A stretch of DNA of 64,000 nt from Chromobacterium alkanivorans (GTDB lineage Bacteria > Pseudomonadota > Gammaproteobacteria > Burkholderiales > Chromobacteriaceae). The position numbers were made by a program, and so were the translations under genes. Positions 39,822-49,236 of this stretch are shown here, one piece after another (position 1 is the first letter of the stretch; every line of letters begins with the position of its first letter). The notes under the pieces were generated by a model. The model searched no databases and had not been told where the DNA came from. It was given only the letters and a program-made list of their open reading frames with translations. The stretch lies in NCBI RefSeq assembly GCF_016937655.1, contig NZ_JAFHKL010000006.1:62001-126000 (forward strand), written 5' to 3'.

Positions 39822-41024
39822 TCAGGCCGCTTGTTTGGCCGCCCTCGGCGCGGCCGCGCCGAACTGGCGCGCCAGCGCGATGAAGGTGAGCGCGCCCGCT
39901 GCGGCCAGCAGCAGCCAGGGCAGGCCGGCCTGATGCCGGCTTTGGGCCAAATCGTACAGCCAGCCGCCGGCGAGGAAGCCGCCGCCGCCGCCCAAGGCCA
40001 GCCCCAGCCGGCTGGCGCCCATATAGCTGGCCCTGGCTTCCGGTCGGGCCAGGCTGGCCACCAGGGTTTCCCGCGCCGGCTCGGTGATGAGGGTGCCGAG
40101 AAAGAACGCCGCCAGGATGACGAAGGCGGCCAGCGGCTGCCGCACCGCGGCCATGCAGGCCAGGCTGAGGCTCATCAGCGCAATGCCGGCCAGCACCCTG
40201 GTCTCCAGGCGGAAATGACGCTCGCCCAGCCGCGCCAGCGGGTAGAGCAGGCTGAGCGACAGGGCGGTTTCCAGGCCGTACATCCAGCCGACGGCCTGGG
40301 CGGTGCCGGTCAGCTGCTTGATGGCGATGGGCAGCAGCAGCATGATCTGCACGCTGAGCAGGTAATAGCCGCTGAGGGTGAGCACCAGCTTCAGGAAGCG
40401 GCGGTCGTTCAGCACGATGCGGATGGACGCCAGCGCCGGCGCGCGCCGGGCTGCGACGCGATAAGCCGGCAGCAGGCAGGCGTTTGCCGCCGCCGCCGCC
40501 AGAAACGCGACGGCGCCGCCCAGGCAGACCCAGCGGAAATCGAACTGCAGCAGCCAGGAGCCGAACAAGGCGCCGCCCACCGCGCCGGCGCTGTCCTGCA
40601 TCATCAGCAGCGAGTAGAAGCGGTTGCGTTCGCGCGGCCGCGTCAATTTGGCCACCAGCGCGGAGCGCGGCGGATCGAACAGGGTGCCGCCCAGGCCGGA
40701 AAGCAGGCAGGACAGCCAGAGCTGCCACGGCGAGTCCGCCAGCGCCATGGCGGCGAAGCCGGCGGCGCGCAGCAGCATGCCGGCCACGATCAGCGGCTTG
40801 GCGCCGAAGCGGTCGGCCAAGGAGCCTCCGAACAAGCCGAGCCCTTGCTGGGTGAACTGGCGCAAGCCCAGCCCAAATCCCACCGCGGCGGCGGTCCAGC
40901 CCAATTGATCGACGAAATGCAGGCTGATCAAGGGAAAGACCATGAAGAAACCGAATACCACGATCAGGTTGTCCAGCAGGATGAAGCCTTTGCCCAAGGT
41001 CCGGGCCCGCGCTAGCAATGCCAT
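39822..41024 (-). CDS. mdtH: MdtH-like major facilitator multidrug exporter
   Basis: 12-helix MFS drug:proton antiporter, 400 residues (E. coli MdtH 402). Long stretches match the E. coli protein by eye: [43 protein letters not shown] (motif A), [16 protein letters not shown] and [15 protein letters not shown]. It is divergent from a LysR gene 87 bp away, which is its probable regulator. Confidence 0.92.
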   Translation of the reverse strand: MALLARARTLGKGFILLDNLIVVFGFFMVFPLISLHFVDQLGWTAAAVGFGLGLRQFTQQGLGLFGGSLADRFGAKPLIVAGMLLRAAGFAAMALADSPWQLWLSCLLSGLGGTLFDPPRSALVAKLTRPRERNRFYSLLMMQDSAGAVGGALFGSWLLQFDFRWVCLGGAVAFLAAAAANACLLPAYRVAARRAPALASIRIVLNDRRFLKLVLTLSGYYLLSVQIMLLLPIAIKQLTGTAQAVGWMYGLETALSLSLLYPLARLGERHFRLETRVLAGIALMSLSLACMAAVRQPLAAFVILAAFFLGTLITEPARETLVASLARPEARASYMGASRLGLALGGGGGFLAGGWLYDLAQSRHQAGLPWLLLAAAGALTFIALARQFGAAAPRAAKQAA

Positions 41025-41072
41025 GAAATCTCCTTATTTTCATGTCATTTTATGAGCGGTTCTGATATTCTG

Positions 41073-41096
41073 TAACTGACTAATCTGTAATAGTTA
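41073..41096. promoter_or_regulatory. Dyad in the mdtH/lysR intergenic region
   Basis: TAACT (41073-41077) and AGTTA (41092-41096) form an inverted repeat separated by 14 bp, in the 87-bp divergent gap. Position and form fit a LysR-type operator; binding is inferred. Confidence 0.35.
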
Positions 41097-41111
41097 ATAT
41101 TGGATTTTCTT

Positions 41112-42017
41112 ATGTCTATCGTCCTCTCCGATTTGCGCCTGCTGCTGGATATCGCCGAATTGGGCAGTTTCAGCCAGGCCGCGGCCAAGCGCGGCTGGTC
41201 GCAGCCGCAGGTCAGCCAGCGGGTGCAGGCGCTGGAGCAGGAATTGGGGACTTGCCTGTTTCATCGCCATCGCCGTGGCGCGGAGCCCACAGCGGCCTGC
41301 CTGGCCTTTTTGCCATCGGCGCAGCAGGCGGCGTCGGCGCTGGAGCAGGGGCGGGAAATCCTGCAGGGCACGCCGGCCTTGCCCTGTCTGCGGCTGTCTT
41401 GCCTGCCCTCGCTGACCTCGGCGGTCTTTGGGCCTTTGCTGTTGGACCTGGCCGAGGCGCCGCTGGAAATCCGCTGCGACACCGATCACTCGCCGCTAAT
41501 CATGCAGAACCTGTTGTCCGGCCTGGTGCAGGTGGGCTTTGTGCTGCGTTGCCCGGCGATGGCCGGCATTCAGATGGAAACGCTGTGGCGCTCTCCCATC
41601 GTGGCGGTGGCGGCGGCCGGGCATCCGCTGGCGGAGCGCCGGGAGCCGATATCGCTGGAGGAGGTGGCCGCCTACCGCATCGCCCCCCAGTACTGGGGCG
41701 TGGAGTGCGATGAGTTGATACGCCGGCTGCGGCTGGCGCGCACCGTGGCCCAGCCCATCCATGCGGTCCAGCCGGCGTCGGCGGCCAGGGAATTGGCGCT
41801 GCGCCACGGTTTTCTGTGCTTCATGCCGGAATTGTCGATTCAGTCCGATCTGGCCGACGGCGTTTTGCGACGGCTGAGCGTTGTCGACCTGCCGGCCTGG
41901 CAGTGGGAGGTCACCATGGCCTGGCGAGCCGGCAAGCGCAGGGACGAGGGAAAGGAGTTGGTGTTGGACGCCGCCCGGGCTTTGGCCGGGCGGTGGGCGT
42001 CAATGGCGTCCGGCTAG
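41112..42017 (+). CDS. LysR-family transcriptional regulator (mdtH-linked)
   Basis: 301 residues. The N-terminal winged HTH (LLLDIAELGSFSQAAAKRGWSQPQVSQRVQALEQELG, here the block around residues 10-45) has GWSQPQVSQRV as recognition helix. An effector-binding periplasmic-binding-protein-like domain follows. Divergent from mdtH, so likely its regulator. The ATG at 41112 is preferred to a TTG at 41100. Its 3-prime end overlaps the convergent GntR gene by 18 bp. Confidence 0.87.
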   Translation: MSIVLSDLRLLLDIAELGSFSQAAAKRGWSQPQVSQRVQALEQELGTCLFHRHRRGAEPTAACLAFLPSAQQAASALEQGREILQGTPALPCLRLSCLPSLTSAVFGPLLLDLAEAPLEIRCDTDHSPLIMQNLLSGLVQVGFVLRCPAMAGIQMETLWRSPIVAVAAAGHPLAERREPISLEEVAAYRIAPQYWGVECDELIRRLRLARTVAQPIHAVQPASAARELALRHGFLCFMPELSIQSDLADGVLRRLSVVDLPAWQWEVTMAWRAGKRRDEGKELVLDAARALAGRWASMASG

Positions 42018-42668
42018 CGACTCGGCCGCGCTTTGCGCCAGCTGGCTGTATTGCTGGCCGAATTCGGCCACCATCTGGCGCAATTTGGCGGTGTCGCGGG
42101 CGATGATGGTCTTGAGCAGGTTTTCCAGGAAGAGCTGGGTCTGATCCATCTGGCTCTTGCCGGCCCGCAGAATGGCGAACAGACAGCGCTGGGTCAGCGG
42201 CAGCAAGTCTTTCAGCGTGTGTTCCAGATAGCGGTTGCCGGCGTAGCGGTACAGGGTGTCGAGGAAATCGACGCCGTGCTCGTAAAAGCCGTGCAAATCG
42301 TCTTTGCGATTGCAGTCGGCCAACTGGGTGGTGACTTCGAAGAAGTGGGCCAGGTCGTCGTTCTGCCACGAGGTGGCGAGATTACAGACCGCTTGATCCA
42401 GCAACAGAAACCACAGCTCGAAGAAATGGCGCACATCCTGGCCGGTGATGCTGGATACCACCGCGCCGCGGCGCGGAAAAATCTCCACCAGATGGCGGCG
42501 TTGCAAAATCAATAAAGCTTCGCGCACGGACCCGCGGCTGACGTCCAGTTCCGACGCAATGCGCAACTCCTGGATGCGATCTCCTGCCTGCATCGTGCCT
42601 TGTATGATTTGTTTGCCCAGGTATTGGGCGATTTGTTCGGTCAGTGAGTCGTTCGCTTTGAACGTCAT
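42000..42668 (-). CDS. GntR-family (FadR/FCD subfamily) regulator
   Basis: 222 residues. GntR winged HTH: IAQYLGKQIIQGTMQAGDRI and ELDVSRGSVREALLILQRR. A helical FCD effector domain follows (FFELWFLLLDQAVCNLA). The usual His ligands of metal-binding FCD domains are not obvious, so the effector is unclear. The neighbouring gene on its upstream side is more than 200 bp away, with no obvious metabolic target beside it. Confidence 0.85.
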   Translation of the reverse strand: MTFKANDSLTEQIAQYLGKQIIQGTMQAGDRIQELRIASELDVSRGSVREALLILQRRHLVEIFPRRGAVVSSITGQDVRHFFELWFLLLDQAVCNLATSWQNDDLAHFFEVTTQLADCNRKDDLHGFYEHGVDFLDTLYRYAGNRYLEHTLKDLLPLTQRCLFAILRAGKSQMDQTQLFLENLLKTIIARDTAKLRQMVAEFGQQYSQLAQSAAESLAGRH

Positions 42669-42884
42669 CTTGCTCTCCGGAATAGAATATTATTATTTTC
42701 CTATGTTTGATATGCGACGGCAATCAAACTGCAACGTTTGTCTGGCAGTAGTTTGTCCGACAGATTGTTGTTATCAAAACATTATCAGCGGTTTTGGCGC
42801 GGACTGTTGTCAACTTGCCGCACTAGACCTGCGTCCGGAAGGTTTTTCTTGCGCATTCATCATATCAATCATACGATTAAAACG
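42669..42884. other. Intergenic, AT-richer stretch between GntR gene and candidate ncRNA
   Basis: No gene is supported. It holds the upstream region of the GntR gene and, at 42849-42877, a -35/-10 pair (TTGCGC, 17 bp, TACGAT) pointing right. Confidence 0.4.
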
Positions 42885-43156
42885 CTTGTTTGAAATGGCT
42901 GACACGAGAGGGGCTATCAAAATGGGCGAGAGGCGTCGGAGAGGCATTTCCGCCGCCTTGCGGACCCGGCCGGCGGCCGGCCCGCGCGGGAACAGCAGCC
43001 TCGCAGGCGACGAACGGCGCAAGCCGAACGCCGCCGCAAGCGGGCCGTCCCGCGAGGGCGTCGAAGCCGACGCGGCGTTCGCGAACTTTAGCGGGTTGTG
43101 TCCGGTGTGGAACCGGGAGTGTGATTCAGGCCTTCGCCTTTGGCGAAGGCCTTTTT
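42885..43156 (+). ncRNA. Candidate structured noncoding RNA (about 270 nt)
   Basis: It is bounded by a promoter (TTGCGC 42849-42854, 17-bp spacer, TACGAT 42872-42877) and a strong plus-strand terminator (43129-43156). The interior is dense in short hairpins: GGC-GCAA-GCC and CCC-GCGA-GGG with GNRA tetraloops, GCGTCG/CGACGC, and CCGGT-GTGGA-ACCGG, whose loop carries a CsrA-type GGA. It lacks a convincing reading frame: the longest plus frame runs through the terminator into ubiG antisense. Both neighbours read on the minus strand, so this is not a leader. I do not recognise it as RNase P, 6S, tmRNA or SRP RNA. Confidence 0.45.
43129..43156 (+). terminator. Plus-strand terminator with no upstream plus-strand protein gene
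   Basis: GGCCTTCGCC/GGCGAAGGCC perfect ten-bp stem with a TTT loop followed by six T. The last plus-strand gene ends over 1.1 kb upstream. On the minus strand there is no T-tract for ubiG. Confidence 0.85.
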
Positions 43157-43165
43157 TCTTGCCGC

Positions 43166-43864
43166 TTATTCGGGACGGCGGCAGGCCATCAGATAGTTGA
43201 CCGCGGTGTCGTCGCCCAGCGCATAGATGCGGGTCAGCGGGTTGTAGCTCATGCCGCGGACGGCGTCCAGCTCCAGACCGGCGTTGCGGGCCATGCGCGA
43301 CAATTCCGAAGGCTTGAGGAAGCGCGCGTATTCGTGAGTGCCGCGCGGCAGCATGTTCAGCACGTATTCGGCGCCGACCACCGCCAGCAGATAGGACTTG
43401 GCGTTGCGGTTGAGCGTGGAGAAGAACACCCAGCCGCCGGGCTTGACCAGGCTGGCGCAGCTGCGCACCACGCTTTGCGGGTCCGGCACGTGCTCCAGCA
43501 TTTCCATGCAGGTGACCACGTCGAAGCTGGCCGGCGCTTCCGCCGCCAGTTCCTCCACCGCCACGCAGCGGTAGTCCACCGCCACGCCGGACTCCAGGCT
43601 GTGCAATTGCGCCACTTTCAGCGATTTCTTGGCCAGGTCTATGCCGGTGACGGCGGCGCCGCGCGCGGCCATGCTCTCCGCCAGGATGCCGCCGCCGCAG
43701 CCCACGTCCAGCACTTGCTTGCCGGCGATGGCCGCGCGTTCGTCGATGAAGCCCAGGCGCAGCGGGTTGATTTCATGCAGCGGCTTGAATTCGCCGCTCA
43801 TGTCCCACCACTTGTGCGCCAGCTGGCTGAATTTGTCGATTTCGGTTTCGTCTACATTGATCAT
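43166..43864 (-). CDS. ubiG: Ubiquinone biosynthesis O-methyltransferase UbiG
   Basis: Performs both O-methylations of ubiquinone synthesis with SAM. 232 residues. N-terminal [26 protein letters not shown] is the UbiG signature (cited in part), SAM motif [16 protein letters not shown], and [11 protein letters not shown]. It is directly downstream of mtaD with a 2-bp gap, so they are in one transcript. Confidence 0.96.
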   Translation of the reverse strand: MINVDETEIDKFSQLAHKWWDMSGEFKPLHEINPLRLGFIDERAAIAGKQVLDVGCGGGILAESMAARGAAVTGIDLAKKSLKVAQLHSLESGVAVDYRCVAVEELAAEAPASFDVVTCMEMLEHVPDPQSVVRSCASLVKPGGWVFFSTLNRNAKSYLLAVVGAEYVLNMLPRGTHEYARFLKPSELSRMARNAGLELDAVRGMSYNPLTRIYALGDDTAVNYLMACRRPE

Positions 43865-43866
43865 GA

Positions 43867-45186
43867 TTATTTCGCCAGGATGCGGTGACGCCAGTCTTCC
43901 GCGCGCGCCTTGAGCGCGGCTTCGTCCAGAGTCTTGAGTTGGCGTTGTTCCAATAGGGCCTGGCCTTTGACCCAGACGTGGCTGACTTGTTCGCGGCCGG
44001 CCGCGTAGACCACGTGGGAGATCGGATCGAAGGCCGGCGCGGTTTCGATGGCGGACAGGTCGATGGCGATCAGATCGGCCTGCTTGCCGGCCTTGATCGA
44101 GCCGACCTTGTCGGCGATGCCCAGTGCGCGCGCGCCGTTCAGCGTGGCCATGCGGATGGCGGTGGCGGCCGGAACCGAGGTGGGGTCCAACGTGCCCACT
44201 TTGGCCAGCAGCGCCGCCAGCCGGGTTTCCGCCAGCATGTCCAGCTTGTTGTTGGACGCGGCGCCGTCGGTGCCTATGCCCACGGCGATGCCGGCCTGCA
44301 GCATCTTGGGAATCGGGGCGATGCCGGAAGCCAGCTTCATATTGGACGAGGGATTGTGCGCGACCGACACGCCGTGCTTGGCGGCGATGTCGATTTCCTC
44401 GTCGTTCAAATGCACCATGTGGGCGGCGATCAGGCGCGGCGACAGCAGGCCCAGCTGTTGCAGGCGGGCCAGCGGGCGCTGGTGGCGTTCCTTGACGCTA
44501 TTGCTCACTTCGTCCGCGGTTTCGTGGATGTGGCAATGGATCAGCATGTCTTCCTGCTCGGCCAGCGTCACCACCTTGGCGAAGGTGTCGTCCGACACGG
44601 TATAGGGCGCGTGCGGGGCCAGCGTGAAGGTGATCAGCTCTTCGCCCAGGAATTGGCGGCGCTCGGCCAGGGACTTGCTGATGTAGTCGTCGGCGTTGCT
44701 GGCGTAATTGGTGGGGAATTCCAGGATGGAACAGCCGACGAAGGTGCGCATGCCGGAGGCCAGGCCGGCGCGCGCCATCGCGCCGTGATAGAAATACATG
44801 TCGTTGATGGTGGTGGTGCCGCCGCGGATCATTTCCCCCATCGCCAGCAGCGCGCCGTCGAACACGAAGTCGTCGCGCACATGTTTGCCCTCGGCCGGCC
44901 AGATATGGTTGGTCAGCCAGTCCATCAGCGCCTTGTCGTCGGCCATGCCGCGCAACAGCGTCATCGCGGAGTGGCCGTGCAGATTGATCAGGCCCGGCAT
45001 CAGCACGTGATTGGGCAATTCCACGCGTTGATCCGCCTCCAGCGCGCCGGCTTGGTCGGCTGGAATAATCGCGGCAATCCTGCCATCCTTCAAAGCAATG
45101 GCGTGGTTTTCCAGGATTTCGCCGTCTTCCTCGACGGTAATGATCCAGCGGGCGGAGATAATTTTGTCATAACGGGACTGGGACAT
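43867..45186 (-). CDS. mtaD: 5-methylthioadenosine/S-adenosylhomocysteine deaminase
   Basis: Metal-dependent amidohydrolase (TRZ/ATZ family) that deaminates MTA/SAH, 439 residues. Metal ligands: HxH in [10 protein letters not shown], His in [10 protein letters not shown], and Asp in [12 protein letters not shown]. In many proteobacteria it sits next to ubiG, where recycling of the methylation by-product SAH makes sense. The start at 45186 has AGGA ten bases upstream; an extension to 45243 is not supported. Confidence 0.92.
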   Translation of the reverse strand: MSQSRYDKIISARWIITVEEDGEILENHAIALKDGRIAAIIPADQAGALEADQRVELPNHVLMPGLINLHGHSAMTLLRGMADDKALMDWLTNHIWPAEGKHVRDDFVFDGALLAMGEMIRGGTTTINDMYFYHGAMARAGLASGMRTFVGCSILEFPTNYASNADDYISKSLAERRQFLGEELITFTLAPHAPYTVSDDTFAKVVTLAEQEDMLIHCHIHETADEVSNSVKERHQRPLARLQQLGLLSPRLIAAHMVHLNDEEIDIAAKHGVSVAHNPSSNMKLASGIAPIPKMLQAGIAVGIGTDGAASNNKLDMLAETRLAALLAKVGTLDPTSVPAATAIRMATLNGARALGIADKVGSIKAGKQADLIAIDLSAIETAPAFDPISHVVYAAGREQVSHVWVKGQALLEQRQLKTLDEAALKARAEDWRHRILAK

Positions 45187-45307
45187 GGGGCAATCCTGGC
45201 GCGATTTTGAAGTGTGTGGATTGTAGGCCGAGGCTAAATGCAAGGCAATGACGGAGCGCGGGAAGCGGCGCCGGAGCGCGCCGGCGCAAGGCTTGCCGGA
45301 GCCGGGC

Positions 45308-45336
45308 TTGACAAGGCGATGACTAGTGAATATTCC
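45308..45336 (+). promoter_or_regulatory. Candidate promoter of the GGDEF/EAL gene
   Basis: Consensus TTGACA (45308-45313), 17-bp spacer and TATTCC (45331-45336). A TATACT at 45362-45367 could be an alternative -10. Confidence 0.35.
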
Positions 45337-45439
45337 AGCATTTTGCCGCGATTATCCGGTGTATACTTTTGAAAATATGAACAACTGACGCATGGGCTCA
45401 ATTGCCTGCGGCTAATGGCGAGCGATAATAAACGCAAAC

Positions 45440-48250
45440 ATGGCACACCACGCTGACGATAAATCCACAGCCAGTACCGGCCTTTCCCTTAGGGCTGTTT
45501 TTCTCATCGCCGTGGTGCTGGGCTTGCTGATTCCCGCGTCCATCATTAGTTATCTGAGTTTCAATATTCAACGGGACGCGCTGACCGCCCAGTTGGAAAC
45601 CGATCAAAAACGCCTGCTGGACATCGTCGCCCTGGGCATGCAGGAGCCCTTGTGGAACCTGAGCCGCCAGGCCGGCAACCCCTTGATCGCTTCGGTGATG
45701 GAAGACGCGAGGGTGGTTTCCATCCGCGTCACCGATACCCAGTCCAATCAGATTTTCCTATCCTCGGTGCGCGCGGAACGCCGCATCGGCAGCGTGTCCT
45801 TCGTGGAAAAACCGGTGATCTACCGCGGCGAGGAAATCGGCCAGGTGACGCTGGAGTTCGACAACGAGCACCTGGCCATCGCGCTCAACAACCAGATCAA
45901 GAACATCCTGATGATTCTGGCGGCGCAGCTGGTGTTGTCCATCCTGCTGATCATGAGCATTCTGCATTCGCGCTTTCTCAGCCCGATGAAGGCCCTGACC
46001 GAGCAGGCGCGCTTGTTGGCCGAACTCAAGCTGGACCGGCCGTTCGAATGGCAGCGCCGCGACGAGATCGGTCATCTGGGCAAACATCTGGAATGGACCC
46101 GCGCCGAACTCAAGCGCCTGCTGGACGAGTTGCGCGCCAAGACGCTGGCGCTGGAGGCGGACATCTCCCGCCGCCGCGAGGTGGAGGACGCGCTGCGCCG
46201 CTCCGAGAACAAATACCGCGAGCTGTTCTGGTCCAATCTGGACGGCATCGTTATCAGCTCGCTGGACGGCCAGGTGATAGACGCCAACCCCGCCTTTCTC
46301 AATCTGATGTGCTACAGCCTGGACCAGCTCAAGCTGCAGAATTTCTGGACCCTGGTGGGGCCGGAGAGCGAGGCGCTGGAACGCTTCAATCTGGACAACA
46401 AGGTTTTGCGCTTCGGCTACTGCGACGAGTTCGAGGCCACCTACATCAACCGCTTCGGCAATCCGGTGCCGGTCAGCGTCAAGACCGTGGCGATGCGCGA
46501 CGCTTTCGGCCGCATCAACGCGGTGTGGCGCATGGTGCGCGACATCTCCGAGAAGCGCGCGGCGGAGGAGAGGGTGCAACTGGCCGCCAAGGTGTTCGAG
46601 AACACCGTGGAGGGCATCATGATCACCGACGCCGACAAACGCATCCGCAGCGTCAACCGCGCTTTCACCGAAATCACCGGCTACACCCAGCACGAGGTGC
46701 TGGGCCAGAAGACCAGCGTCTTGTCCTCGGGCCGCCACGACCAGCCGTTTTACGAGCAGATGTGGCAGTCCATCGCCGATCACGGCTCCTGGCAGGGCGA
46801 GCTGTGGAACCGCCGCAAGAACGGCGAGGTGTTCCCGGAATGGCTGGCGATCAACGCGGTGCGCAACAGCCTGGGCGAAATCACCCATTACGTGGCCATC
46901 TTCAGCGATCTGACCGAACGCAAGGCGGCCGACGAGCGCATCCAGTTCCTCGCCCACTTCGACGTGCTGACCAGCCTGCCCAACCGCGTGCACATGCAGG
47001 ACCGGGTGGAGCTGGCGATCCACAACGCCGGCCGCGACAACGAGCGGCTGGCGCTGTTGCTGCTGGACCTGGACCGCTTCAAGACCGTCAACGAATCGCT
47101 GGGCCACACCGCCGGCGACACCCTGCTGCAGGTGGCGGCGGACCGCATCAAGGGCGTGCTGGGGCCGGGCGAGATGCTGGCGCGCCAGGGCGGCGACGAA
47201 TTCATCGTATTGCTGCCGGTGATTTCCGATCCCGGCGAGGCGGCGCTGGCGGCGGAGCGCATCCGTGACGCCTTCTCCGCGTCGATCGAGCTGCACAACC
47301 ATGTGATCACCATCACGCCGTCCATCGGCATCAGCGTCTACCCGGACGACGGCCGCGACTACGAAACCCTGGTGCGCAACGCCGACGCGGCGATGTACCA
47401 CGCCAAATCCTCGGGCCGCAACAGCTACAAGTTCTACACCGCCGACCTCAACGCCCGCGCGCGCGAAATCCTGGCGATCGAGAGCCAGCTGCGTTTCGCC
47501 TTGGAGCGCGAGGAATTCGTGCTGCATTACCAGCCGCAGGTGGAAATGGCCAGCGGCCGCATCATCGGCGCCGAGGCGCTGATCCGCTGGAACCACCCGT
47601 CGCTGGGCGTGCTGGGGCCGGTGCGCTTCATCGAGGTGGCGGAAGAGCGCGGCTTCATCGTGCAGATCGGCAACTGGGTGATAGGCGAGGCCACGCGCCA
47701 GCTGGCCGCCTGGCGCAGCCAGGGCCTGCCGGAACTGACCCTGGCCATCAATCTGTCCGCCTTGCAGTTCCGTCAGTCCGATCTGGCGGATCAGATCACC
47801 TCGGCGCTGGCCACCAACGGCCTGCCCGGCCACGCGCTGGACATCGAGGTGACCGAGAGCGTGGTGATGGAGGACGCGATGGCCACCATCCAGGCCATCG
47901 ACAATATGAAGAACATGGGGCTGAAGCTGTCCATCGACGACTTCGGCACCGGCTATTCCAGCCTGTCCTACCTGAAGCGTTTCAAGGCGGACAAGCTGAA
48001 GATCGACCGTTCCTTCGTGCGCGACATCCCGCACGACGCCGACGACACCGCCATTGCCCGCGCCATCATCAATATGGCCAAGAACCTGAACATGAAGGTG
48101 GTGGCGGAAGGGGTGGAAACGATAGAGCAATGGCACTTCCTGCAACGCGAGGGCTGCGAGTACGTGCAAGGCTATCTGATCGCCCGGCCGCTGCCGGCGG
48201 ACGAGTTCGTCAAACTGCTGGCGCAGGACAGCCTGTTGCCGCAGGAGTGA
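45440..48250 (+). CDS. Membrane PAS-GGDEF-EAL c-di-GMP turnover protein
   Basis: 936 residues. TM1 is at about 17-38, followed by a periplasmic sensor of about 120 residues, TM2 at about 165-185, HAMP at about 186-235, PAS 1 near 255-370, PAS 2 near 380-505, GGDEF near 515-675 and EAL near 690-930. GGDEF is intact at 584-588 and EAL intact at 712-714, with loop-6 DDFGTGYSSL and KLKIDRSFV. The RxxD inhibitory site is lost (GPGE in its place). Either activity may operate; sensing by the periplasmic and PAS parts is inferred. Followed 31 bp later by a second GGDEF gene. Confidence 0.93.
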   Translation: MAHHADDKSTASTGLSLRAVFLIAVVLGLLIPASIISYLSFNIQRDALTAQLETDQKRLLDIVALGMQEPLWNLSRQAGNPLIASVMEDARVVSIRVTDTQSNQIFLSSVRAERRIGSVSFVEKPVIYRGEEIGQVTLEFDNEHLAIALNNQIKNILMILAAQLVLSILLIMSILHSRFLSPMKALTEQARLLAELKLDRPFEWQRRDEIGHLGKHLEWTRAELKRLLDELRAKTLALEADISRRREVEDALRRSENKYRELFWSNLDGIVISSLDGQVIDANPAFLNLMCYSLDQLKLQNFWTLVGPESEALERFNLDNKVLRFGYCDEFEATYINRFGNPVPVSVKTVAMRDAFGRINAVWRMVRDISEKRAAEERVQLAAKVFENTVEGIMITDADKRIRSVNRAFTEITGYTQHEVLGQKTSVLSSGRHDQPFYEQMWQSIADHGSWQGELWNRRKNGEVFPEWLAINAVRNSLGEITHYVAIFSDLTERKAADERIQFLAHFDVLTSLPNRVHMQDRVELAIHNAGRDNERLALLLLDLDRFKTVNESLGHTAGDTLLQVAADRIKGVLGPGEMLARQGGDEFIVLLPVISDPGEAALAAERIRDAFSASIELHNHVITITPSIGISVYPDDGRDYETLVRNADAAMYHAKSSGRNSYKFYTADLNARAREILAIESQLRFALEREEFVLHYQPQVEMASGRIIGAEALIRWNHPSLGVLGPVRFIEVAEERGFIVQIGNWVIGEATRQLAAWRSQGLPELTLAINLSALQFRQSDLADQITSALATNGLPGHALDIEVTESVVMEDAMATIQAIDNMKNMGLKLSIDDFGTGYSSLSYLKRFKADKLKIDRSFVRDIPHDADDTAIARAIINMAKNLNMKVVAEGVETIEQWHFLQREGCEYVQGYLIARPLPADEFVKLLAQDSLLPQE

Positions 48251-48281
48251 GCTGACCCAAGGGCTGGGCGGGAGCGCGCTG

Positions 48282-49223
48282 ATGACTTTCAGGATTGGCG
48301 ACGAGGCGGTGGATGTCGGCAAGGAGGTGCTGTCGCGCAGCCTGGACTTCGTGCCCATTCCCATCCTGATTTCGGAGTCCGACGCCAAGCTGGACCAGCC
48401 CGGCCGGCGCGTCCATCGCTATCTCAACCGCGCTTTCCTGCAACAGATAGGCTATACGCTGGAGCAGATGCCGGACATGGAGGCCTGGTTCCGGCTGGCT
48501 TATCCCGACCCGGCCTACCGCCTGGAGGTGGAGCAAAGCTGGCTGCAGGCGGTGAAGGACAGCCTGGCGCTGGGCCGCAATCTGGCGGAGATGACGGTGC
48601 GGGTCTGTTGCGCCGACGGCCGCTTGCGCTGGTTCATCGTCACCGCGCAGCTGCACGCCGACCTGCTGCCCAACTGGCACATCGTCACCTTTCGCGACGT
48701 GGACGACCTCAAGTGCATGATGGACGAGAACGCCCGGCTGTCGCGCACCGATTTTCTCACCGGACTGATCAACCGCCGCGAGGCGGTGCGCCAGCTGGAG
48801 TCCGCCTGGCTGCAATGGCTGCAGACGCGCCGGCCCTTCGCCGTGCTGCTGTGCGACATCGACCACTTCAAGCTGGTGAACGACCGCTTCGGCCACGACG
48901 GCGGCGACTACGTGCTGGTGGAGGCGGCGCGCCTGCTGCGCGAGGCGTTTCCGGATTTGCTCTGTTCGCGCTGGGGCGGGGAGGAGTTCCTGCTGCTGGC
49001 TCCGGACGCCGATGGGGTCGAGGCCGCGGTTTTGGCGGAGCGGGCTCGGCAGCGGCTCGCCGGCGCCCAGCTGCAGTGGCAGCAGCAGCCGGTGCCCCTG
49101 ACGCTGAGCATAGGCCATGTCTGCGCGCAGCCGGGCCTGGAGGTGGAGGCTCTGCTGCAACGCGCGGACGCCGCCTTGTATCTGGCCAAGGCGGCGGGAC
49201 GCAATTGCTGTCGGGCGGGCTGA
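48282..49223 (+). CDS. PAS-GGDEF diguanylate cyclase (soluble)
   Basis: 313 residues, no membrane segment. A PAS-like domain is at about 20-145 (FVPIPILISESD, RRVHRYLNRAFLQQIGYTLEQ). GGDEF domain at about 150-310: SRTDFLTGLINRREA, CDIDHFKLVNDRFGHDGGD, and active GGEEF at 232-236. No RxxD I-site. It likely makes c-di-GMP in response to a cytoplasmic signal and is probably co-transcribed with the upstream GGDEF/EAL gene. Confidence 0.92.
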   Translation: MTFRIGDEAVDVGKEVLSRSLDFVPIPILISESDAKLDQPGRRVHRYLNRAFLQQIGYTLEQMPDMEAWFRLAYPDPAYRLEVEQSWLQAVKDSLALGRNLAEMTVRVCCADGRLRWFIVTAQLHADLLPNWHIVTFRDVDDLKCMMDENARLSRTDFLTGLINRREAVRQLESAWLQWLQTRRPFAVLLCDIDHFKLVNDRFGHDGGDYVLVEAARLLREAFPDLLCSRWGGEEFLLLAPDADGVEAAVLAERARQRLAGAQLQWQQQPVPLTLSIGHVCAQPGLEVEALLQRADAALYLAKAAGRNCCRAG

Positions 49224-49236
49224 GGCCGACGCGCCG

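Noticed and set aside
42896-43198. Plus-strand frame starting MADTRGAIKMGERRRR
   Set aside because: Runs through the strong terminator into ubiG antisense; composition follows GC-rich hairpins rather than a protein.
45758-48388. 876-codon minus-strand frame opposite the GGDEF/EAL gene
   Set aside because: Shadow frame of high-GC coding sequence; His/Gln/Val-rich with no domain.
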